NCBI GenBank assembly: GCA_030248225.1
Contig: JASANE010003569.1
Coordinates: 1 to 64,000 of the forward strand
Direction: 5' to 3'
DNA from: Trileptium ribeirensis
Lineage: Eukaryota; Nematoda; Enoplea; Enoplida; Thoracostomopsidae
DNA length: 64,000 nucleotides
Both the position numbers and the translations under genes were made by a program. Below, one piece after another: positions 24,401-36,400 of this stretch (position 1 is the first letter of the stretch; each line of letters starts with the position of its first letter). The notes below the pieces were generated by a model, which was given only the letters and a program-made list of their open reading frames with translations, was not told the DNA's origin and did no database searches.

Positions 24401-27400
24401 TACATCCAAGTCTGTAGTCATTAGATAACTTACTGTCCCCCTTTCATTCACATTAGTGCTACCCCATATTGTGTGTTGAGCGTTAGCATCACATCCTATG
24501 ATGACACCAATGTTCCTTCCTTGTGTAATTCACCACTCTTATCATGCCCTATGTCACCACATTACATCCAGCATTGTGTAGAAGATAGAGAGAAGCAAGG
24601 TACAACTCAACCCTGCGACCCCCTACAAACCACTCAATTTTCACTACTGTACAATCTTTGCTACATAGATGATTCATATTAACTGCCATTATGCTGTTTG
24701 ACACAAAGACAGCTGTTCTTATTCGTTCAACGTCACCTGTAGCATAAAACAACGTACCTGTGGTCCCTGGTATGCCTGCCGGGACCCCCTTATGCAAGAC
24801 GGCTCCTGAATTAGCCCTATTGTAAAATCACCACATTTGTTTAGTCTTCTAGCTAACTCTAAGGAACCCAGTTTTCAATGCTGAGTATTTATCTGAATAA
24901 TCTTGACTCTACTCATTGCTAAAATAAGTTAAAGTAGCTTCATTAGATTCTGGCTGCATGAGACATCTGTGTGGATGACATAGGGTCCCCTGCTTCCGGT
25001 GGAGGCTTGTTGGCTGGATCGAAGAATCGGCGGTAGGTGCACTCATACTTCAACCTGCCTCCCTTTGAATGAAACACGATATCTTTAATCTCAGGAACCA
25101 CCGCAAAATTGAAAATTCGTCATGTAAAGCTTATCGTTGGGAATCTGGAATCTTCAATTCAATTGATTTCTGCAATCCAGTTTCTTCTTGTCCACTTCCG
25201 GATCAGTGGGCGCCTTATTCGTGTATCCATCAGAGATGAAACACACAATCCTGACTTTGTTCTGAATGGATGCGGGAATTACTTCACGTTGTGGCTCGCC
25301 AGCCTCTTCATTCCATTTCCCGAGCACCAATTGCATAAACTCCAAGGTTCGTTGATCATTGCAACTAACCCTAAAATTACCTCGTGTCGTCGAAGTCAAG
25401 CTCTCTTGAGAGCTTCGATTTCTCAACCTCTTCAATGAGGGGTTGCCTGAGTGCTTGGCCTTGCTCAGGCGTCATACACCTGCTCCTATTGTCAACCTTT
25501 GTAATCGCTACCTGCATTGAGGCAGCAATGGCTCCATGATAACTTCAAACATATTTAGGCCTCTTTGTTGGAGATTTTGGCCTCTCCGAGGTCTTGTTAG
25601 AATCTGGACGCTTGGCAACAGCCCCCTCATCAGCAGACACCACTTTTTTGCCTTGCGTTTAGTGGCTCTAGATCGCTGTTGAACCTTGGGCCCTTGACTC
25701 TTCTTGTCAGCCACTTTCTGGCCTTGAGCATGGCTATACTTGTCCATAGCTTCTTTGACCAGGCTTCTTGTTTTGGATACAAGTGTCCAGTCCCTTTGAC
25801 CAGCCTCAATGTGAGCGCAGTCCACGTTCCCAGTATCCCCGAAGGGTCCCGGTGCTGTGGGCCCGCGCTCAACCAGATACAGTCAAACTGGTTACTGATT
25901 CCAGTATGAGTGTCAGTGCCCTCTCCAGAGTGGTCACCAGGGTCGACTACACCAGGGTTGCCCCGGCAAGCCATAGTTAGCCTGTCTCTGCGCACCTTTT
26001 GTGATGCGTACGGCTTAATATGTCTAATGGGGCCCATAAACATCAGAAATGACACATTGTATGCTGTGTAAGCAAGCAAATAATTTAGAAAATTTGTTGA
26101 TTGTTTTTGATACAGGTATTCTTTTCTTTCCAACTTAAAATAAGATATCAGTATCACTTTACCAGCCGGTTCTGTATGAAACCAGAAAATGTATACTCCA
26201 GTTGGACTAGTAACTCAACGTAAGCCTTTTTAGGTAGTCCGTAGTCCTAGTTTTCGAAAGTCCCTGGAAAGTCGCAGTAAGCGAAAAACCATGATTGAAT
26301 TTTACAGAAGTGTAGAAGGAGCCGTGGCCACGGCCGTCAGCGTCGGAAGTTACTGGTGAAACATTCATTTTTACAAAGCAAAACAATATAAACCTCCTAA
26401 AAGTTGCACATGTGTAAATGTGCATTCAGCTTAAAATATCATTAACCTTTTAACAAAAATGTGCCGTAGTGGATTCATCTGTAGTTTTCATAATGTCTAA
26501 TCACCTGTAAAGGCTTTGTGTTTTGTTTATATCGAGCTACCGGAATCCTCTGCTAGCCCTGAAGTCTTATTCTGGTGTGATAAGAGAACATTTAAGAACA
26601 CCACCAAATCCGTGTGTCACAAAACGTACAGTAGCTTATCGGAAGACCCAGGAAACAACGCATATCCAAAGAAGTAAGTCATGCGGTAAATTGGATTCGA
26701 TGACGATGGATCTTCACCCGTTGACAGCGATTGAAAATGCATGAAATATGCGGTCTGAACTCTAGATAGCGAACCGTGATATTCAACCACCGCAAAACTC
26801 TATCGGTTATTTTGATGTCCTGCGCGCAACACATAACAAAACAAATTAGGACGTACATGCTGGAAATCGAGTAGTTCGCTGACCCTAAACGTGTTGAAAA
26901 CCACTGAAGAAGCTTGAAATATTGATGATCTAATATCAAAAATTTAGCAAATCTTATGTCTGCGTCGCAGAACTTCGTAACTATTTGTTTTGACATGAAT
27001 TCCCGTATGCGTTTGAAAGTGTTATACTTTTGGATTATAGCGTCTTCGTGCATAACTGTTTAATAATTTAGCAAATTTGAAACATTATATAACAATCGAG
27101 ATAATTAGATATTGTTTTTGCAGTGCGAACAATTTAGTCGCTACTGGACCTGAAAGATTCTACTTGACAAACGATCACTACTTCAGACACGCCCTTTTAC
27201 AGAAACTGGAGCTCGCGACATTTTCAGGTTTGGTTTTATTTATAATATTGTGATGAGTGTTCTGGTGATGGGGAAGCAGTTTTTCTGTAGATAATAGATC
27301 GTTGATAATTAAGCGCTGGCTCCTTCAGCTTAAACCGTGGTGCTATGGAACTTGAAAATTCGTTACTTTTACTGTTTGTTCATTTCAAAACCTCAAAACT

Positions 27401-30400
27401 CTACAGACACAATGTATGATTTACAATAAACAATGGTAAAAAAACTGTTTTCAGTTTATATGAAAATTAAATCAATTTTACAAATTTTTGAGTCTGGTAA
27501 TAAAATTTTTTAATATGTTGTTAATATTTGGATTTTTATAGTTTACGCAAATAAATATTTGATAGAGGTTATATCATGCCGCATTTTTGCCAGTAACCTG
27601 GACTAGGGTTGGCAGTGGCGAGAATTGTCAAGCCGCTTTATATTTTCGTTTTTGATTACGTTAATTTTCGTTTATTTTTTTTGATTACGTAATTTTTCGT
27701 TAATTGCGTTAGTAGTCCAAACTTGCAGTAATAGTAAAAATTTTGAAGTATATGTGTAACTATCCTTACATCTTTGGAAAAAAGTTGTGAAATACAATTG
27801 GTATTAGATCCAGCATATAGCTACATGTCAAAATTTAAGCTATATTGTATATCAGTTTGATTATACTTATTCGCTTTCCATTTTGTTTATAGCGCTGGGA
27901 AACGTGATATACTACAATGGCAAAACTGCGCGTATAGTGGATCAGTGGCTACAATCTCCTAATGGTGTTGCTATCAACAAAAACAAAACGTATATAAGTT
28001 TCACTGTAAATTATGCAAATCCAGGTGCAGCGTTTACAGTACTCGTAACTGGTTTTTCTAATGTGGGGGTGGGGCTGGCCTAACTAGTAAATAAACGGGT
28101 GTTTAACTGTTGGGGTGTTCTAGAAAAAAGCCCCTCGTAAAATTTTTTGCTTCCCCGGTACACCCCTCTCCCAAATGGGATAAAAAAATTAACATTTTTT
28201 ACAAAAATTGCTTTCCGAAGTTAAAAATTTCACTAATTTTTTGAAAAAAATTGCTTGATAAGTTGGTTTTAGCCTCAATAAAGAAGTTTACTGAGGATGA
28301 GGATACTTATTAAAAATTTTAGCTTTTTTTGCTGAAAAAATATTAAATTTTGAAATTTTAAATATTAACGCCCAGTTCAAGCTGGTGGGGGGCGGTTCAC
28401 GCTCCTGGAAAAATGCGGCGGCTCCGGTATCGAGCCATCTGCTCCCCGCTTCATGTCTCCCTGGCAAAATTTTCAGTGAATGGTGAAGCCAGCTTCAGAA
28501 CTGACTGTTGGTTGCTTTAAGCTATAGCACTCCTAGTTATCCACTTACGGGGCGGCAGGGGGTCTGTAATTTCGCGCTCGTACTGTATGTGTATAACGCT
28601 TGCATTGTGTGTCTATTAAGTTAAGCTCATAGCGAAAATCACTTGACAAATATTACTCTGAGTGCGAAGAACTTGACAATCTTACTAATAAATCCATTGT
28701 TTTAGCAAGATTATCGGGAGATCAATTTTTCCAGGAATTTAGTTAACGCTTATTTTTTCCAATTGTGTTTGAATACTCTATGCAATCAAGAACCTTCCTT
28801 AGGTAACTATATATACCAATAGTAACTCGCAACCGAGGGTGAAACGAAGCGAGCATGGTTTCATCAAGAGCTAATAGTGTGTAATCACTTGTAACAGTCT
28901 GTGTGTAACCTATATACTGTACTAAACCTCTGTAACCCTAAACCCGTTGAAAACCCTAAGACATGGTGGACCCTAAACTCATAAATAAATGAAATCGCAC
29001 GAAGTATTTGTGCCAGTCTCTATATAATCGAACCTCGTATTCAGCATCCCTAAACACCTATATATACACCATTCTTGACGCCCTGCAAGAAATAAATAAC
29101 CTAAAATTGAAAACTCGCTACATTTTGGAAATCGGGTACGCCGATCGCAAAACTATTGAAACACCATGAAATGGTATAATTCAGTTAAGTTAAACTCTAA
29201 GTAACCAAACCATCGTAGTCAGCGTGCGTGATATAATAGACATTTATTGTAAAGTAAAATCACTCAACAACATGTCGAAATTTGAACAATCGTTATTTCT
29301 GGCAAAGGGTCGAAGGGCTATATTTGGGCCCACAGCAGCTCATGGAGTTGCCCCACAAAAAAATGTCGCGAATCATGTGGTGCGAGATATGGACTGCAAA
29401 AACTGTTATCCTGTCTAGCCGAATTTGGCAAAGAACATTTAAAAACCTGTTTTTTGCCATTTTGACCTCGAAAATGGGGTTGGAGCTGTTCGCGTTCAAA
29501 AAGAGCACATCCTCAGCGCTTTTGTTATAGAATAAAAAATTTATCGAAAATCATCCACCCGAATATGGGTTATGCGCAACAGAAACGGACATAAATTTCA
29601 CGATTTTCCCTCTAGCGCCCTCAATGGCAATTCCGCTTGCTTCGCTCGCTCCGTTTCGACAATTTAAAATTATTACTGCACTACCCATGTGAGCGTTTTT
29701 TTGGATGAAGCATCAAGATGGGTTGTACTAAAAATTGTTTTCATCTATTATTTCTGTATCATAAAAATATACTTGTACTTGGCTCTGTGACTATTGCTGG
29801 ATAAATCGTCTCCGTTGAGTTTCACATTGACGGTCTATAATGATCTTGTGAGTGACATTCTAACGGACGACTTGTATTCTAAGTGTTAAAAGTGTACATC
29901 AAGAGTTCGTGTCACCGCCACCAATAACGTATTCGCCATGTGTGTTTCTCTAAGGCCGTGATCCAATTGTGTCGGACCTGAACCGGTTTGTGGTTCAATT
30001 GCGTCCTGCCTGCCGCTTTTATCATGTCTCGAACGTACACTGATTGTATTTTTCATAAAGCATAATCCAATTCAAATCCAATAAAATTGTGGATGGCTCT
30101 TCGGATTGGATGTAAAACGAACACTCTAAAATACAGGTGAAAATCATATCGGCGCAATTAGTATACCCAATAATTAGTCCATGACGTTGTTGTGTCTGAT
30201 GTACTACCTGAAATTTCTGTAATACTACCTAAAATTTATGTCTTATCTTTGAAATAGTTCGGAATTAGTAGTTTTTGTTGTTTCAGCTTACGGTGCGTGT
30301 TTCACTATTTATAAAAGACGATTTATTACTCTATTTAGCTTATAAGTACGCAGTCGCGGCTGAAAAGGTTGTGAGATCACTATAGAGTATTAGTAAGATC

Positions 30401-33400
30401 CAGATCCATCACGAGACGTGGATTAGGATCAATGATCGGCCTCCTCCACTTATTTCCCCTCTCCTCTCCACTTTGAAGAGCTGTCGATGCCGTTGGTAAG
30501 TTCCATGAATTGCAGCTAACATAATGGCTATCACTGTTGAGACATATCCGATTGGTAAACTTGAGTTTCACAAATTAAATTACTCTCTTTCATTCCACCT
30601 TAAGGGCCTTTCCAGAGAGTAGAATTTTTAAGCAGCGTTTATTCGTATACGAGATTTCAGATAATGTTCTGTCGGAAAGAGGCATCTAAATATATTATGT
30701 TTTTGATTAGTAAAATAGTTTATTTTAGATCACTTTATGTTGCCTTACCACTGCAAGAGACTATTCGTGTGTATGACATATTGCCTGATGATAGCATTTC
30801 TAAAGTTTCGGTACGCTGTTTTAGTTTAACTGGTATATAAATATTACTATCTGAGTTGGAATTGTGACACCCTTTAAGGCATAACTATCATATCGAAATA
30901 GGGGATTATGAGAGACCCAGATGTTTCTACTTTTGGACAGGTGCCACAAGTGATAAATTTTGGCTTCCCCATTTCATATTGCCTGGTGCTCAAGGTACGT
31001 TCTGAGCTTCAATGCGAGCTTTTCTTATTTAACCAATTTTTTTTAATTTTTCTGTATGGAGGACAGTTCTTCTCTATACATGCATAATTACGGAGAGTCT
31101 TTTTGTATAATTTTGCTTATTTGATTTTCCTTTGAGGGATAGCGTACCTTGGGATCCTCTTGTTGAGATGCTGCAGAACTATGGAGACCACCCCGGGCAC
31201 CTTTTGTTCACTCAGTAAATCAAAAATATTGTCAAAAATTGGATTTAGTTATATATTTGATTTCTGTGTGAAGTGATTGAAACGAATATAGCCAAGAATT
31301 CTTACTGGCCAGAGTGGTAAATTGCGGCTGTGTTTATTTCTGTTTTTTGGGTGGCAAGCATAATTCTAGCTTAGCCGGACGGATTGAGTCGCGTGATAAT
31401 TCATTTGAAATATTAAAATCTCTATTTATGCCTATTAGTTACTGACTTGCCCAATCTGCCTCCAAATTAGCTAGAAGAACCGGACTGGAGGGCGCAAATT
31501 CGCTTTCCACAGATCCCTACGGTGGATTGCCAGCTGAACTGCGGGGGTGGGGCGGCTGAAAACGCAAAAATGGCGTAAAAATGGCCGACTCACAGTAGTA
31601 TACAATAATAATGCATGCTATGTATAGAAGCCATATAGATTGACTGCAGTTATGACGTTTTTAGCCGCAGGGCAAAATTAAGAATATTGCTTGTAGTTTT
31701 ATAAAGAAAAGACTGGCATGATATAAGCCTACCAGTGAAAAGTTGGCCTGGTTGTAGTCGTGCAAAAAATACCTCGGGAGCTGAACTGAGGGAAGCCAAA
31801 AAATACCTGGGGGCACCCGGGGGAGGCTGAAATACCTGAGCTCCCGCCCGTCGGAAAGCCAGAGTAGAGCGCGAAAACGGATTCCAACTTTTTTCTGGCC
31901 GTAAAATTGGACCGAATAGGCTCGAGTCGGATCAAAAAGGGGCCTAACAAATCATGTTGTAGGTTGCATGTCAAAAATGGTGCAGATATCTGAGCCAATT
32001 ACGTAACCTCTGGAGCTACATGGGCGCTATTAGTATCATTTTGTGGAGCAATTTATTCTCTAAATGATTGTAAATGGTGTGACGCTATTATTTATCTTGC
32101 AGAGCTAGGTCAAAATTGGTTGTTAACATTGGACCCAAAATACACGAACAGCATTATATCACCGTGACCTCTGTTGCTATATGGGTGCTGTTCTCATTTT
32201 GTACGGCAAATCTATATTGCTGCTAATGGATATGATACTATTGATATGTTATTTACGGAAAATTGATACTTGAACGGGCCCATTGGTTCTAAATATACGA
32301 AAACATCAATATTTCCGTAGCTAGTCATGCTATTTGGATGTTATCACTCTAATTTTGTTGAGAAATGTATGCCTTATATATAAAAACAATGACCTGCCTG
32401 TCATAGCATGTAGTAATTCATTTGGAGCAACATAAACCCACTTCGGTGTCGTTTATTGGCTATTCACCATGGAGGTGGCACTATAGGTCAGTAGAAGGTA
32501 TTAACCGCAACTGCTTCTAAGCACTCATTGCGTTTCCTGGAAAAAACGGAGCACAAAATTTAAGAGTATGGAGAGTACACTAAATAACAGTAGCGTTATG
32601 AACAACCTAAATTACGAGGTTTTGAAATATTTTAGTGCTTAACCAATAGGTATTTATGAAATTCGTATATATGTATATGTAGAAATTTGAAACCAAAAGT
32701 TTGGCATCTACGCTTTTGGGGGCCAGGGTGATATCCGAGGCTTGGAATTGAATATGATTTTGGGCCCGCAGAAGGGTTAATAATCAATTTTTGAAACATA
32801 AAATAGTACTTGGTGTCACCAAATATTGATCATATAATCACTTTATCACCTAGGTTAATTTATATATTTAGTAAAGACTGTAATGATGTCAGTAGAGATT
32901 GGTATGAAAAACACGATTTTTATAGGTATTGCTAATAGCTTCATATCTTATACATTTGGTACCAAGGTAATATCTGTAACAAATTTATGAGCATGTTTTA
33001 TAGTATATGTGGTCACAATATAAACGAATTATGCATGTTGGCTCATATGCCTCATCAAAGATGCCAACATTTGCAATATAATTTAGTAATGTCCTATAAT
33101 TTTTAATGGCGAAAATTTTAGAGCTGAATTAATTGACCTACTGATTGCAGATATTCATACTTTTGGAACTTGTTTCCACAGGCGCCAAACATACTGAGGA
33201 TATTTCAGGGGGCTATATTTTGATTGTTAAAATTTGGAGGCAGTATACATTTTTGATGTAACATTAAAACTGATAAAATTACCTCTAAATTATTGATGTT
33301 TTGGGGCTAAAAACAAATATTTTTAAAAATTTGGAGGCAGTAGGCTACTTAACTTTTAATTTGTCGTTAAAGACTTATATATGACCTCTAAATTTTAGGA

Positions 33401-36400
33401 TTTTATTAAGCGATGAAGACAGATGTAAAACAGCACCTGTGAATGCATTAATTTTTCAATAGAATTTTGTTACCTTTTACAAAAAAACGGGATAACTTGA
33501 AAAAAAATTAAACAAACAACTAAAAAAGGGGATTAAACCGCATCAATATTCAAAAGAATAAAGGTCCTACCACGAATGATACCGATCTCAAAAGGGAAAG
33601 TTCTAACCATAAAAACAGTCTATTCCTCGCAGAAAATTTAACCGTAAAATACCCCAAAAGGAAAAGTGTAATAATTATTGATATTTTATAATAGATCAGT
33701 TAAAAATTTCGTGAATAGTGGTGACTCCTTGAATTTATTTAGAGTGACGTAAAAAGGTTATTAGGATATTTCCTAGATTTAAGAATTTTATGCAAAAACA
33801 AATCTTTATCAAACTCATTCAGTGTGATATTAATGCGTGTAAATCTGACTTTTTGGCTGTAAATTGTAGCCCGATAAATTGAAATGGACAAGTTACTGGA
33901 GAAATGCGAAAAAATAAATTTTAATCCATTCATGCTAGAACCAATTTGTGTATCGTGCAATGTTTGACAAACTAGAGCCCCCGCCGAGGATCGAACTCGG
34001 AACGTACGGATAAAACTTGTGTGTGCAAACCAATGATCTATCTGGGAGCTGTTGCTCGGTTCCTTAAGGAACCTCACAACGTGAACGAATAACAACGCAC
34101 GTTCAAACGTACGACATACTACAAACTCAGTAAACGCAATGACTCGCAATGTACGTTAGGTCCATTTGGACCTAGCCGGCATGGAAGGATTAAACTTAAG
34201 TCAAACAATAAATTACTCAATAGCGTCAATGATGCTAACCGTAAATGTTCTATTCTGGACTGTAAAACAAAAAACATTATAGTCACATGTACAATATGTT
34301 GGACGAAACTGCTAGACTACTCAACGATAGATTTAGCGAAAGTAGGAGTGATGTTATTAAGAATAATAAGAAACATAGTAAAACACTCAACAACCACCTT
34401 AACAACGGAAGGTGTGATAATGTGATAATTCAGATTAAAATATGAAAAGATTAATGACAGTATCATATTTCAAGAAGACCTAGCTAGTTGTTATAGACGA
34501 TGTCTGGAAACATGCTGGATTACACGCCTTAGGGATAAGAAACCATATACTCTTTATGATAAATTCGCCGAAATTGATGGCAAGAAATCGGTACTGTATA
34601 CTTTAAAAACAACCTTGACATTTTGAGTTATTATACTAAGATAAAGAAGAAAAGGGTCCTATGCATGACAATGGACGGTCTTCCCAATTATATTGTAAAT
34701 TATAACTTTTATAGAGTACGTAAAAATTTAACCAGAGCCATAACTGGTGTTTCCGCTTATATGTTATATGGCTAAAGAGTGTTGCTAGAAAAGTTGAGAT
34801 TATTTTTATCTGTAATCCATGACAGCATGGCGTTAAAACGCCATCGTATAAGTGGTTGGACGGCAGTGAAAAACTCCAGCTTGCCGCATGCCCACACACT
34901 GCAATTAAATATAATGATCTGCCTGTCATACCATGGAGCAAAATAAGCCCACCGTGGTGTGACTGACCGGCTATATAGCTAAGATTAGATGAGAAAAGAT
35001 TTATTACGCGATGAGTAATTAATGATAGGTCGTTGTGCCGAACAGCCGACTTCGAATTGCAATGCTGGGACGCATTTCGGAGTTTATAATACGTATTTTT
35101 TGATTTGTTTATATACTTTCAAAATAATAGCTATTCACAACATTACCAATGGTTGCTATAATTGAGAACCAGTTATACCTTGTTTGGATAGTTGAAGTGG
35201 GTTTGTATAATAGTCGGATTGTCAGGGGTGCCTATAACAATTATTGGAGTTGATGATTGATTTTATTACATATTTCTATAAAAGTGGACTGTGGTAGGCT
35301 TAAGTTTACCTCAGTATTTTCCATATAGATGTTTCTCATGCATATGTTTTAATTAACAAATATAACATCACAATTCGTAGTTGTTTAACTGATAAAATAT
35401 TTAAACCATTTTTTGGTACCTAAGGCCCCAAGGACAGTCATACCACTACAATACCTCTAGCTATATTTCACAGCATTGAAACTTCTCTCCCATGTATTTT
35501 ACCCACTGCCATAAACCATGTAGATATTATGGAGGCATGTGGCAAACTTATGCGCGACTAACCATTAGGTCATCCCGATGACGATCTTATTTTCTTATTC
35601 AGTAAAAATGCAAGTTACCGAAAACGACTCTAGTTCGCGAAAATCTAATTTGTTCACGAACAAAATTTTGTCATATTTGAATTGTGAACAATAACTGATA
35701 AACAATTGACCGTTTTGTTCGGAACGTCACAGTTATATTAATTTTGTACGTGAACAGAGGCGAATCCTGTTTCAATGTAAGTAAATTTTGCTTAACTGTC
35801 ATTACGTGATTGAAAATTACAGCTAAGCCTGTGTTACCAATCAATTTAACCGAAATTCATGTCATTTACATAACAAAAATGATTGGACTACACTTTGAGC
35901 GTCGCAAAATGGGAAGGTTAGTGGGGTCTTTGTGAGACTATTGTAATACAGAAGAACCTCACAACACGTTGCTCTCAACCTCACCATTTGAAGTTAGGAA
36001 CCTTACATGTAATGGTCAGTATCCTTTGGACCTTACTAGTTTCTGCCAAACCGACTGGCTTGTCCACAGTGGGGGGACCCCCACTTTCCAAATCCCCCAT
36101 GTTCGTGAGATTTCCCCCATGTCCGTCCCCCCACTCGGCCGAAACCCCATGTTCAACTAATTCCAAAAATTTTTTATGTCTGAAAATTTATGTCTTTTGT
36201 TTGCAAATTGTTTTTAAACATTATTTAGCACTATTTATAATCTAAAGTATCGTTTTTTTAGCTTGAAAATACATTTACAGTAATAAAAATGCATGAAAAT
36301 ATGGAAATATTTAGTGTTTATTAGCAGTTTATTCCCCGCTTTTAATTTTCCCCCGAGAATGAACATGGGCCCCCCGAAATTTCCCCTCCCCCACTTTTCG

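Larger units (their letters stand above)
21450..25980 (-). mobile_element. Near full-length degenerate LINE with RNase H
   Basis: Read on the minus strand, 5' to 3', all modules of a non-LTR retrotransposon of the R1/I/LOA/Jockey-related group occur in order: ORF1 (about 25,975 to 25,050), AP endonuclease (about 24,930 to 24,450), reverse transcriptase (about 23,900 to 22,650), RNase H (about 22,290 to 22,000) and a CCHC-type tail (about 21,700 to 21,590). Many stops and shifts interrupt every part, so it is an old dead copy. It lies antisense in the PON intron. RNase H after the RT excludes the CR1/L2 group of the element at 5.9-7.4 kb; the exact clade needs a tree. The 5' end is set by the start of the ORF1-like frame near 25,975; the 3' end is approximate. 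Confidence 0.85.

Noticed and set aside
29224..29530. Overlapping short open frames on both strands
   Set aside because: No known motif or splice context. Probably chance in a PON intron.
33739..34149. 136-codon minus-strand frame
   Set aside because: It runs through the TTAA-flanked element and its tRNA-like core, which explain the sequence better.
35969..36245. Overlapping open frames on both strands
   Set aside because: They follow the C- and G-rich inverted arms of the family A miniature element.
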